DNA of 64,000 bases, from positions 410,803 through 474,802 of the forward strand of contig NZ_QTJV01000010.1 in the NCBI RefSeq assembly GCF_003412465.1, in the 5' to 3' direction. Below the pieces are notes generated by a model. It was not told the origin of the DNA and ran no database searches. It saw only the letters and a list, made by a program, of their open reading frames with translations. Position numbers and translations under genes: made by a program. Within the stretch, counting starts at the first letter, position 1. Each line of letters begins with the position of its first letter. This document shows, in pieces, positions 17,669 to 25,037 of the stretch. This DNA is from Chitinophaga silvisoli. Lineage in GTDB: Bacteria > Bacteroidota > Bacteroidia > Chitinophagales > Chitinophagaceae.

Positions 17669-19525
17669 ATGGCAGACCTGACTATTACAACCGATACCTA
17701 TAAAGACTTACTGAAAGCAGCTGATGCTGCTTTCGGTAAGATCGGTAACTGGATGAAAAGTACAATCAATGACAACAATATATTTGTAGCATCCAACCGA
17801 AAACTAACAGCATCCCTCGATGAAATAGAAGACAGACTTAAGCGCGTAGAAGCCCTGAGAAATAAAACCAAAAGTATCCAGACGATCACCAGACTTGATA
17901 ATATCAAAATCAGGTATGAAGAACGGAAGAAGGATATCCAGGATCAAAGTGATACCGCAAACCGTAAAGGCTGGGGGGAAGCAGGCAAAAAAGTCCTGGA
18001 TAAAGGTGTGGATAAAATGCTGGAAGGTGCACCGGCATTGCTTCAGATGGGTATGGCGGCACAAACCGCACAAGTGAGCTTCCAACGCCTCACCGGCTCC
18101 TCGACAGCAGCTGCTGCTATCATCAAAGATCTGCACCAGATGGCCGCTACTTCTCTCTTTGACAATGATAAGTTGCAGGAAAACGCCACATCCCTGCTGG
18201 AAAGCGGAGTAGCCGCAGAAAAGCTCATGCCTGTGCTCAGTATGCTCGGCGATGCCAGTGGCGGTAATCAAACCAAAATGGATTCCCTCACCAAAGCCTT
18301 CGGTGATCTGCAACAGGAAGGACATTTGACCTCTGAATCACTGAAAGCTATGAATGATGCCGGCTTCAAGCCGCTTGAAATCATGGCAGCCAATAGTGGC
18401 CAAACCATGGAACAGCTGCAGGCGAGTATGGCAGCAGGAGGCATCTCGACCGAAAGCGTAGTAGCCGCCTTGCAGGCTGCCACTTCCAGGGGAGGGGAAT
18501 TCTTTGGTGTGATGAGAGAACAAAGTGAAACAGCCGCCGGTCAATGGCATGGTCTCAAAGAAAAGATGAGTGAAGCCGGTGCCACGATAGGCAATGCACT
18601 CATGCCCACTGTGAGCAACTTCCTGGAAAATACACTCAAACCCCTGGTTGGCTGGCTCAGTGCTGCAGCAGAATGGATTTCCAGAAATGCAGAAACCGTA
18701 GGGTTCCTCACCACCGTGGTAGGCGCTGCAATACTGGGATACAAAGCATGGACCATTGCCGCAGAATTATTGGGTGGCGCTGTCGCCGGCAGTGGAGTAG
18801 GACTGGCTGTGACGATTATTGCTGCACTGATTGGCGTAGTCATTTATGCATGGAATACATTTGGCTGGTTCAGAGGGGCCATTCTGGGTGCCTGGGAAAT
18901 CCTCAAAGGCTTCGCCGGTATGATCTGGGATATCGCTATCGCACCCATTAAATCGCTGATCTCTGGTATCGGCAACCTGGGCCAGGCTGTGATGTACCTC
19001 TTCAAAGGTGACTGGAGCAAAGCCTGGGAATCCGGAAAAGAAGCAATCAAAGATCTGTCTGGCTACAATACTGCAAAGACACTGATCGGTGATATGAAAG
19101 AGATGGGTGGCAAAGCCGCCGATGCCTTTCATGCAGAAGTGAATAAAAAGCAGACGGAATCAAAAGGCCCGGCCATGACCACACCACCTGTTCCCGGTGG
19201 GGCTTCCGGTTCATGGAGCATAAGACCCGGTGCTGGTAAGTTCGCTGGTGGCGGCGCTTCGGGTTCATGGAATCCTAATCCCGTTTTTACCGGTTCAGGT
19301 GCTTCCGGTTCCTGGACACCGGATGCTACCCGCAGAAAAATGTCAATGGACAACGCCAAAGATACTGCAACCGGCATCACTAACGGCGGTGCACGTACGG
19401 TAAATATTACCATGCAGAAGCTTTTTGATACCATAAACATCACAACCAATACCGTTTCCGAAGGTATCTCCAACATGGAGCAGCAAGTGACAGATGCCTT
19501 ACTCCACATTCTTAAAACAGCATAA
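17669..19525 (+). CDS. Tail tape measure protein
   Basis: A 618-residue protein, the longest of the core tail genes. The N-terminal coiled coil (residues about 10-110) is followed by the conserved tape-measure core (about 125-310, with VSFQRLTGSSTAAAAIIKDL and TSLLESGVAAEKLMPVLSML). Hydrophobic helices (about 345-400) could insert in the target membrane, and a helical domain runs from 405 to 490. Three copies of GASGSW lie at about residues 510-550 in a Gly/Ser/Pro-rich linker. It sets tail length and is ejected on contraction. Length was conserved by reading from the ATG 22 bases after the chaperone extension stop. Confidence 0.88.
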   Translation: MADLTITTDTYKDLLKAADAAFGKIGNWMKSTINDNNIFVASNRKLTASLDEIEDRLKRVEALRNKTKSIQTITRLDNIKIRYEERKKDIQDQSDTANRKGWGEAGKKVLDKGVDKMLEGAPALLQMGMAAQTAQVSFQRLTGSSTAAAAIIKDLHQMAATSLFDNDKLQENATSLLESGVAAEKLMPVLSMLGDASGGNQTKMDSLTKAFGDLQQEGHLTSESLKAMNDAGFKPLEIMAANSGQTMEQLQASMAAGGISTESVVAALQAATSRGGEFFGVMREQSETAAGQWHGLKEKMSEAGATIGNALMPTVSNFLENTLKPLVGWLSAAAEWISRNAETVGFLTTVVGAAILGYKAWTIAAELLGGAVAGSGVGLAVTIIAALIGVVIYAWNTFGWFRGAILGAWEILKGFAGMIWDIAIAPIKSLISGIGNLGQAVMYLFKGDWSKAWESGKEAIKDLSGYNTAKTLIGDMKEMGGKAADAFHAEVNKKQTESKGPAMTTPPVPGGASGSWSIRPGAGKFAGGGASGSWNPNPVFTGSGASGSWTPDATRRKMSMDNAKDTATGITNGGARTVNITMQKLFDTINITTNTVSEGISNMEQQVTDALLHILKTA

Positions 19526-19528
19526 CCT

Positions 19529-20059
19529 ATGGCACTCAACATCGATATCGCCAGCACCTTCGCCGGTACCTTTGGCTATACTCCGGAAACCCTTACCATC
19601 CTGAAGCAACCCGATGTAAACAGCCGGGGCACCAGTTACTATGGCAACGAAGCGTATAGCAAGTCCTATTTCATGTCAGTAACCCTTGGCGGCTTAGACC
19701 TCTATAACCCCGTCATCAGCATCAGCAACAAGAAGACCATTGTACAAACCACGCTGGTCAACCGCTCCGGTACGGTGAAAGAAATGATCAGCAAAGAGGA
19801 TTACAAAATAAATATCAAAGGCATCATCGTCCGCCAGGACAACGCTTATCCCGATGAAGAGATCAGCGACCTGATGGAACTGTACAACAGGAATGAAGCA
19901 TTGACTATTAATTGTGCCCTCACCTCCTTGCTCTTTGACGAAGGTGAAAAAGTAATCATCACCGATCTCTCTTTTCCTCCATCACCAGGTACACAGAATA
20001 TACAGGCTTATGACATGAACCTCATCAGCGATTTGAAATTTATCTTAAACAAAGCATAA
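19529..20059 (+). CDS. DUF6046 family tail protein
   Basis: A 176-residue protein. FGYTPETLTILKQPDVNSRG at the start and MSVTLGGLDLYNPVIS fit the DUF6046 family, which sits between tape measure and hub in Bacteroidota contractile loci. It is in the position where other systems encode a LysM-like adaptor that connects the tube to the baseplate hub (Pvc7 in PVC, gp53-like in T4). That role is inferred from gene order. It is separated from the next gene by zero bases. Confidence 0.7.
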   Translation: MALNIDIASTFAGTFGYTPETLTILKQPDVNSRGTSYYGNEAYSKSYFMSVTLGGLDLYNPVISISNKKTIVQTTLVNRSGTVKEMISKEDYKINIKGIIVRQDNAYPDEEISDLMELYNRNEALTINCALTSLLFDEGEKVIITDLSFPPSPGTQNIQAYDMNLISDLKFILNKA

Positions 20060-21097
20060 ATGTTTACCCTGAAATGTGAAATTAAGATCGGCAGCTATAC
20101 ATTCTATTCAGTCCAGGAAGTGAAAATCAAACGAAGCCTGCATTCTTTTGTTGATACCGCCTTCATTACCATTCCGGCTTCAGCAGCAATACGCTACACT
20201 GGCAAGCTGCCTACAAAATCAGTTTTCAGTTCGGCCGATCAGTTTGCAGAAGGCAATAAGGTGGAAATCTGGCTGGGCTACGATGACGACAGGCAACTGG
20301 AATTCGAAGGCTTTGTAAAAAGAATCAATGCAGCCTCTCCCTGTGTGATAGAATGCGAGGGCTATAGCTGGCAACTACAGCAGAAAGGTGTGCTGGATAG
20401 TAACAAGACCATCGAGCTGAAAAAGCTGCTCACAAAGATCACGGAAGGCACCGATATTATACTGAGTGATGAAATCCCTGACCTCAACCTGAACCAGGCC
20501 TACTTCACCGGTAAAACCGGCACAGATATTCTCGACTGGTTAAAAAAGGACCTCTATATGAATGTCTATTTCGAAGGGAAGCTCCTGTATGCAGGTTTTG
20601 ATCATATGCAAAGTCCTAAGGCAGGCGTGTATGCCCGTGGCCGCAAAGCCACTGATCCGCTCAGTTACAGGACAATTGAAAACAATGCCAGCTACAAGAT
20701 CGGTGATACCGTGATCAAAGATGATGAACTCAAATTCAGGAAAGCCAGTGATGCACAGGTGTTGGTCAAAGCTATCTATATAGATAAAAAGAATCAGCCA
20801 CATACAGCAGAAGCAGGAGATGCAAATGGCGCTGAAACTACGCTTCATATCTCTCACTTTGAAGATCGGAAGGCCTTGCAAAAAGCTGCGGAAAATAAGC
20901 TGTCAACACTGAAATACGATGGCTACGAAGGCAAATTGATTGCTTTTCTGCAACCCTTTGCGTTTCCTGGTTGTAAGGCGAAGATATCCGATGACAAGTT
21001 CACTGCCCGTAATGGCACCTATCGCATCGAAAGTACAGAAGTTACTTTCGGTGCGTCGGGTGGCCGGCGGATTGCTGAAATAGGCATAAAAATTTAA
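20060..21097 (+). CDS. Baseplate hub protein (late control D / gp27-like)
   Basis: A 345-residue protein. It begins with a beta-barrel (KCEIKIGSYTFYSVQEVKIK and FVDTAFITIPASA), then the SYSWQLQQKGVLDSNKTIEL region and TGTDILDWLKKDLYMNVYFE, matching gpD/gp27-type hubs that form the trimeric base for the spike. The C-terminal part (ADDTKF... to IAEIGIKI) is strand-rich. It is followed closely by an OB-fold spike-like gene, as is usual. Confidence 0.82.
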   Translation: MFTLKCEIKIGSYTFYSVQEVKIKRSLHSFVDTAFITIPASAAIRYTGKLPTKSVFSSADQFAEGNKVEIWLGYDDDRQLEFEGFVKRINAASPCVIECEGYSWQLQQKGVLDSNKTIELKKLLTKITEGTDIILSDEIPDLNLNQAYFTGKTGTDILDWLKKDLYMNVYFEGKLLYAGFDHMQSPKAGVYARGRKATDPLSYRTIENNASYKIGDTVIKDDELKFRKASDAQVLVKAIYIDKKNQPHTAEAGDANGAETTLHISHFEDRKALQKAAENKLSTLKYDGYEGKLIAFLQPFAFPGCKAKISDDKFTARNGTYRIESTEVTFGASGGRRIAEIGIKI

Positions 21098-21102
21098 TCA
21101 TC

Positions 21103-21567
21103 ATGAGCAATAAACAACGTGAACTGGTAGACACACTGCGGAAGCTGGTGCACACCGATACCATTATCATTCCGGCAATTGTAAAAGACATTGATGAGGC
21201 AGAAGGTACCATCCTGGCTACAACTGCTACCGGCCTGGAAATCGCAGATGTAAGACTGCGTTCCGTGATAGGAGATAATGATGGCGTACTGATCTTTCCT
21301 CAAAAAGGGAGTAGTGTGCTCATGGCGAGGATCCAGGAGAGCAGCAATTTCGTGGTCATCAGTATGGAAAAGGTGGATAAGATCCAATACTTCGTGGAAG
21401 ATAAATTCTTTGAGTTGGATAAGGATGGCCTGGAGATCAGTGCAGGTGATGAATCCCTGAAAAAATGCCTGGACGACCTGCTGGATGAAATAATCACGAT
21501 CTATGCGCCGATGAATAAATCTGCTTTCATGGATATTAAACAACGATTGGCAACTCTTTTAAAATAA
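21103..21567 (+). CDS. Baseplate spike-like OB-fold protein (gpV/gp45-like)
   Basis: A 154-residue protein. An OB-fold-like core (AIVKDIDEAEGTILATTATG, EIADVRLRSVIGDNDGVLIF) and a glycine-turn sequence PQKGSSVLMARI match the N-terminal domain of membrane-piercing spikes. The C-terminal part is unusually helical (DESLKKCLDDLLDEIITIYA) and lacks the long beta-helix needle seen in Mu gp45. The tip could therefore be formed by the next small gene or by the C-terminal helices. Confidence 0.7.
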   Translation: MSNKQRELVDTLRKLVHTDTIIIPAIVKDIDEAEGTILATTATGLEIADVRLRSVIGDNDGVLIFPQKGSSVLMARIQESSNFVVISMEKVDKIQYFVEDKFFELDKDGLEISAGDESLKKCLDDLLDEIITIYAPMNKSAFMDIKQRLATLLK

Positions 21568-21572
21568 CCCTT

Positions 21573-21797
21573 ATGTCACTTAATAAAAGTACACTGCAAT
21601 CGGCTATTAAAAGTGCTTTCAAAAATATGAAAGATACGGATGGCGATGAAGAACAGACCCTGGATGCATTAGCCGGCAAACTGGCCGAAGCGGTAGATAC
21701 TTATGTTAAATCAGCTACCATCATGTATACCGGTGGACTCGCTACCGCTACAGGTGGCGGGCCTGTATCCGGAACATTTCAAGGCTCCTTACAATGA
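21573..21797 (+). CDS. Small protein next to the spike, function unknown
   Basis: A 74-residue protein starting with a helical half (STLQSAIKSAFKNMKDTDGD) followed by IMYTGGLATATGGGPVSGTF, a Gly-rich segment. I do not recognise the family, although this type of short protein recurs next to spike genes in Bacteroidota tails. It overlaps the gp25-like gene by 4 bases (ATGA). It might cap the spike or help fold the hub. Confidence 0.55.
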   Translation: MSLNKSTLQSAIKSAFKNMKDTDGDEEQTLDALAGKLAEAVDTYVKSATIMYTGGLATATGGGPVSGTFQGSLQ

Positions 21798-22087
21798 AAG
21801 ATATCTTATTCAATACAGACCTGGATCTCGACATCCGGAACAACGATTTCGTTATTGGCTTCAGTGATCTGCAACACCAGCAGGTACTGCTCATGAACAA
21901 CCGGGCCACTTTCAAGGAATCACCTGGTGTCGGCGTAGATGCATTCGGATTCTTACAGGACAATGACTATCATTCCCTGCTCGCTGAGATCCGTGCACAG
22001 TTCATCGCTGATGGTATGTCTGTTAAAAAAATTACCCTCACTGACTCCGGTCAGCTAAACATTGATGCGACCTATGAAGACAGTTAA
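21794..22087 (+). CDS. gp25/GPW-like baseplate wedge protein
   Basis: A 97-residue protein. DIRNNDFVIGFSDLQHQQVL and ESPGVGVDAFGFLQDNDYHS match the gp25/GpW baseplate family, including the QQVLL helix and the xxGxPG-like turn. It initiates sheath assembly on the baseplate by handshake with the first sheath ring. The final residues overlap the start of the LysM-like gene. Confidence 0.82.
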   Translation: MKDILFNTDLDLDIRNNDFVIGFSDLQHQQVLLMNNRATFKESPGVGVDAFGFLQDNDYHSLLAEIRAQFIADGMSVKKITLTDSGQLNIDATYEDS

Positions 22088-22370
22088 TGTAAAACCCCAT
22101 CAATGCCTGCTGGACATTTCCATGCAGGAGAAAGGAAGTATCGCTGCCCTCTTCGACTTTGCTGTCGCCAACGGACGCAGCATTACAGATGAATTCATAG
22201 CAGGAGAAAGTTTGTTGATCCCCGATACCGAAATCATTGATATGCGCACCTGGCAGGAATTACAGGAAGACGGTATCATACCCGCCAATGGCTACACCGC
22301 AGATGATGCTGCATATGTAATGGGAGGTATCGGTTACATGGGCATACAGCTGGACTTCCGCATCAGTTAA
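22074..22370 (+). CDS. LysM-like tail protein (gpX-like)
   Basis: About 98 residues from the ATG at 22074, which overlaps the gp25 stop by 14 bases; earlier in-frame starts are TTG at 22062 and ATG at 22065. MKTVNVKPHQCLLDISMQEK and FAVANGRSITDEFIAGESLL make one LysM-type beta-alpha-alpha-beta repeat, ending at LLIPD. In P2-like tails such proteins (gpX) connect the tube to the baseplate. The C-terminal half (AAYVMGGIGYMGIQLDFRIS) is conserved-looking but unassigned. Confidence 0.75.
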   Translation: MKTVNVKPHQCLLDISMQEKGSIAALFDFAVANGRSITDEFIAGESLLIPDTEIIDMRTWQELQEDGIIPANGYTADDAAYVMGGIGYMGIQLDFRIS

Positions 22371-22385
22371 AAAATTAAAACTATT

Positions 22386-23228
22386 ATGGCAAGAACAATC
22401 ACCGAAATACAGGATGATATCATCAGCCGGGTAGCGGGTACCGCAGAACTTTCTACGCTCAACAGCAGTAGCAGGGTAGCCGTATGGCGGCTCTGGACCT
22501 ATATCGTAGCCGTAAGTATCTGGGCGCTGGAAAATCTCTTTGATCTGCATAAGACCGAAGTGACAAACCTGATCAATGAAAAAGCCCCGCACAGCCTTCG
22601 CTGGTATGCAAACAAGGCAAAAGATTTTCAGTATGGATCAGAGCTGGCTTACGAAGAGGATTATTATGATAACTCAACACTCTCTGACGACCAGGTTGCT
22701 GAACAAAAGATCATTGCTTTCAGCGCAGTCGTAGAACAATCCAAAGGCTTACGTTTGAAAGTAGCGCGCATCGTGGATGGCGACCTGAATGCCCTTACAG
22801 CCCAGCAGCTGGAATCATTCGAAACATACATGAACAGGATTAAAGATGCCGGCATCACACCACTTGTCGTGGAAAGCTTACCGCCTGATAACCTCAAACT
22901 GGAACTGATCATCTATTACAATCCCCTGGTATTGGGTAGTGACGGCTCCCGGCTGGATGGAACTAATCCTGACCCGGTAGGTAACCGTATCAGGGATTAC
23001 CTGAAAAATTTGCCCTTCAACGGTACGCTGGTCCTTGCATACCTGGTCGATGCACTGCAGCAGGTGGACGGTGTTGTCATCCCACATATCGTACAGGCAC
23101 AGGCCAAATATGGTACACTGGCTTATTCAGCGATCCCTGTGATGTATAACCCCGATGCCGGCTACCTGCGTGTACAGGAAGAAGAAGACCTCACCATCAC
23201 CTTTATCCCTCAAAGCACCATCAAATGA
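22386..23228 (+). CDS. Baseplate J-like protein
   Basis: A 280-residue protein that starts MARTITEIQDDIISRVAGTA and contains VAVWRLWTYIVAVSIWALE near residue 40. The N-terminal membrane-like helix region followed by NLFDLHKTEVTNLINEKAPH is typical of gpJ/gp47 baseplate wedge proteins of contractile tails. The last four bases overlap the next gene start (ATGA), so expression is coupled to the I-like protein. Confidence 0.8.
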   Translation: MARTITEIQDDIISRVAGTAELSTLNSSSRVAVWRLWTYIVAVSIWALENLFDLHKTEVTNLINEKAPHSLRWYANKAKDFQYGSELAYEEDYYDNSTLSDDQVAEQKIIAFSAVVEQSKGLRLKVARIVDGDLNALTAQQLESFETYMNRIKDAGITPLVVESLPPDNLKLELIIYYNPLVLGSDGSRLDGTNPDPVGNRIRDYLKNLPFNGTLVLAYLVDALQQVDGVVIPHIVQAQAKYGTLAYSAIPVMYNPDAGYLRVQEEEDLTITFIPQSTIK

Positions 23229-23710
23229 GCAGTATCTTCGACATCAACTATCACAAGCTGGTCAGGTTACTGATGCCACCCCGCCTGAGGAAGGTTGTAC
23301 ACATTGCCTGGTTGCATGCGCTCACCTATCCTGTCAATATGCTCTATCAGCAATACAGGCGTAACCGTGATGCGAACCTGTACAGGTTGAGTATTACACC
23401 GCAGGTAGTGTATATGGAGAAATTGCTGAATGACAGGTATGACCGTTCAAACAGGGGCATCCGGATTGCAGATGCGGTGAGTAATGAAGTGACACTGATC
23501 TACCAGGAGGAGGAATCCAAGCCCAAATTCCTGTATACCGAATCAGAAGCACAACCCATTTACATTTTTACAGAATCTGAGATTGGCAACGAACCTGTGG
23601 ACTTTTATGTTTTGGTGCCCGGCACTGTTCCCTACAATGATGCTGAAATGTCGGCACTGATTGATACCTATAAGCTGGCTGGTATTGCCTACAAAATTCA
23701 AAAAGTATGA
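23225..23710 (+). CDS. Phage tail protein I-like baseplate wedge
   Basis: A 161-residue protein following J, the P2 order J-I. It is strand-rich at the C-terminus (IYIFTESEIGNEPVDFYVLV) with a helical N-terminus (DINYHKLVRLLMPPRLRKVV). It is encoded immediately before a collar-type fibre, as in P2-like tails, where I joins the wedge to fibres. Family placement rests on order and fold-like features more than on specific motifs. Confidence 0.65.
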   Translation: MSSIFDINYHKLVRLLMPPRLRKVVHIAWLHALTYPVNMLYQQYRRNRDANLYRLSITPQVVYMEKLLNDRYDRSNRGIRIADAVSNEVTLIYQEEESKPKFLYTESEAQPIYIFTESEIGNEPVDFYVLVPGTVPYNDAEMSALIDTYKLAGIAYKIQKV

Positions 23711-24561
23711 ACAAAATAGAACAATTAACAAACCTGGGTGGTTTCCCCATGACCCAGTATACGCTTGACTTTATGCAGTCTTCCTACCACGATTCGCTGG
23801 CAGGCATCTCCAGGTTGATCGGGAGTGGAGTGATCGTATCAGGCATGGAAGAAGTAGGCAACAATGTAGCAGATGGATGGATCAGTTATGAAGGGGAGTT
23901 ACTGCCATTTATAGGAGGACCGAAACAGTCTACCTGGATAATAGAAGAAATTACTGAAAGCAGGCGTTTTGCCGATCAGATCACACGCAATGTATACTTC
24001 ACCAGGAGAGCCCGCTTTGCCAGCGGTGGTATTGACTATGGCAACCTGCAGCGGATAGAAACCCTGCTAAGCCTGCGCGATACGATTGCAAACATGAAGG
24101 CATCATTTACACAACAGTTGAACAGCCTCTGGAAGAAAGGGGATATTATTGAAGTAGACTGTGATGCAACATACATATCAGCGAATTTCACCAATACCGG
24201 TTTAGGTATCAACGAAAGAGACGGCTGGGCGATCTGTAACGGTAACAATGGTACGAAAAACAGGATGGGTAGATTCCCCGTTGGTTACGACCCCAGCAGG
24301 ACAGATTATAGTCCTGTCGGTAAAACCGGTGGTGCTGAAACCATTACCCTGACGGAGTCGCAAATGCCTAAACATACACACAACTTTAGTGTTACAGGTC
24401 AGCAGGTCGGAAGTTTACTGACAAGGATATATAGTATCTCAGAAGGTTATTTCCCGCTTGCCGGAAACTATAATGCGGGTATGGCTACTGCAGGTGGAGA
24501 CCAACCGCACGAAAACCGCCCGCCATACATCGCTACTCTCTACATCATGAAAATAAAATAA
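23707..24561 (+). CDS. Tail fibre protein with a phage tail collar domain
   Basis: A 284-residue protein. The C-terminal part (about residues 175-284) is a phage tail collar domain with WAICNGNNGTKNRMGRFPVG, GGAETITLTESQMPKHTHNF and the terminal ENRPPYIATLYIMKIK, the ordered landmarks of this family (T4 gp12, microcystin-dependent protein). The N-terminal 100 residues would attach to the baseplate and the middle (about 110-150) is a coiled coil. It overlaps the preceding gene by 4 bases. It is a candidate short receptor-binding fibre. Confidence 0.87.
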   Translation: MNKIEQLTNLGGFPMTQYTLDFMQSSYHDSLAGISRLIGSGVIVSGMEEVGNNVADGWISYEGELLPFIGGPKQSTWIIEEITESRRFADQITRNVYFTRRARFASGGIDYGNLQRIETLLSLRDTIANMKASFTQQLNSLWKKGDIIEVDCDATYISANFTNTGLGINERDGWAICNGNNGTKNRMGRFPVGYDPSRTDYSPVGKTGGAETITLTESQMPKHTHNFSVTGQQVGSLLTRIYSISEGYFPLAGNYNAGMATAGGDQPHENRPPYIATLYIMKIK

Positions 24562-24562
24562 C

Positions 24563-25021
24563 ATGGCAATACGCGAACGTAATAAACTAAAAGGATGGTT
24601 TCAGACAGGTGCTTATCCTACCCAGGATCAGTTCTGGGATTGGATGGACAGCTTCCTTCACAGATCCGAAGATGCAATCGGCATTGATAATATCGCCGGC
24701 TTGCGCACGCTGCTGGATAATAAGGCTGATTTTGAAGCTTTCAATACACTCTACCAGCGCTTCCTGGAAATAGCAGGCTCCATGAAAAAAATATGGAGAA
24801 CGGATGTAACGATTTCCCTGTCTGATGATTATTTGAATGCCCAGTACCCTGACGCAGGCAAAGGTACACAGGTGATATGTCCTTCCATTACGCAGGGTGG
24901 TGAGGTGTACGAGAAGTATGACGATACAACCAATGCATGGTTCAGGTTGTATATGATCAGACCTTCGGTAACCGGCAGCCCTGGCGCAATGGAAGATGTA
25001 GAAATTGATGACTATGTATAA
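24563..25021 (+). CDS. Tail fibre-associated protein of the cluster
   Basis: A 152-residue protein beginning with RNKLKGWFQTGAYPTQDQFW, a segment found beside fibre genes in Bacteroidota tailocins and prophages. The N-terminal region WDWMDSFLHRSED is helical. The C-terminal half has alternating strands and a polar linker. It lies between the collar-type fibre and the large GH16-like protein. It may join the terminal module to the baseplate; I have no named family for it. Confidence 0.6.
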   Translation: MAIRERNKLKGWFQTGAYPTQDQFWDWMDSFLHRSEDAIGIDNIAGLRTLLDNKADFEAFNTLYQRFLEIAGSMKKIWRTDVTISLSDDYLNAQYPDAGKGTQVICPSITQGGEVYEKYDDTTNAWFRLYMIRPSVTGSPGAMEDVEIDDYV

Positions 25022-25037
25022 ATTTAAAAATTAGTAA

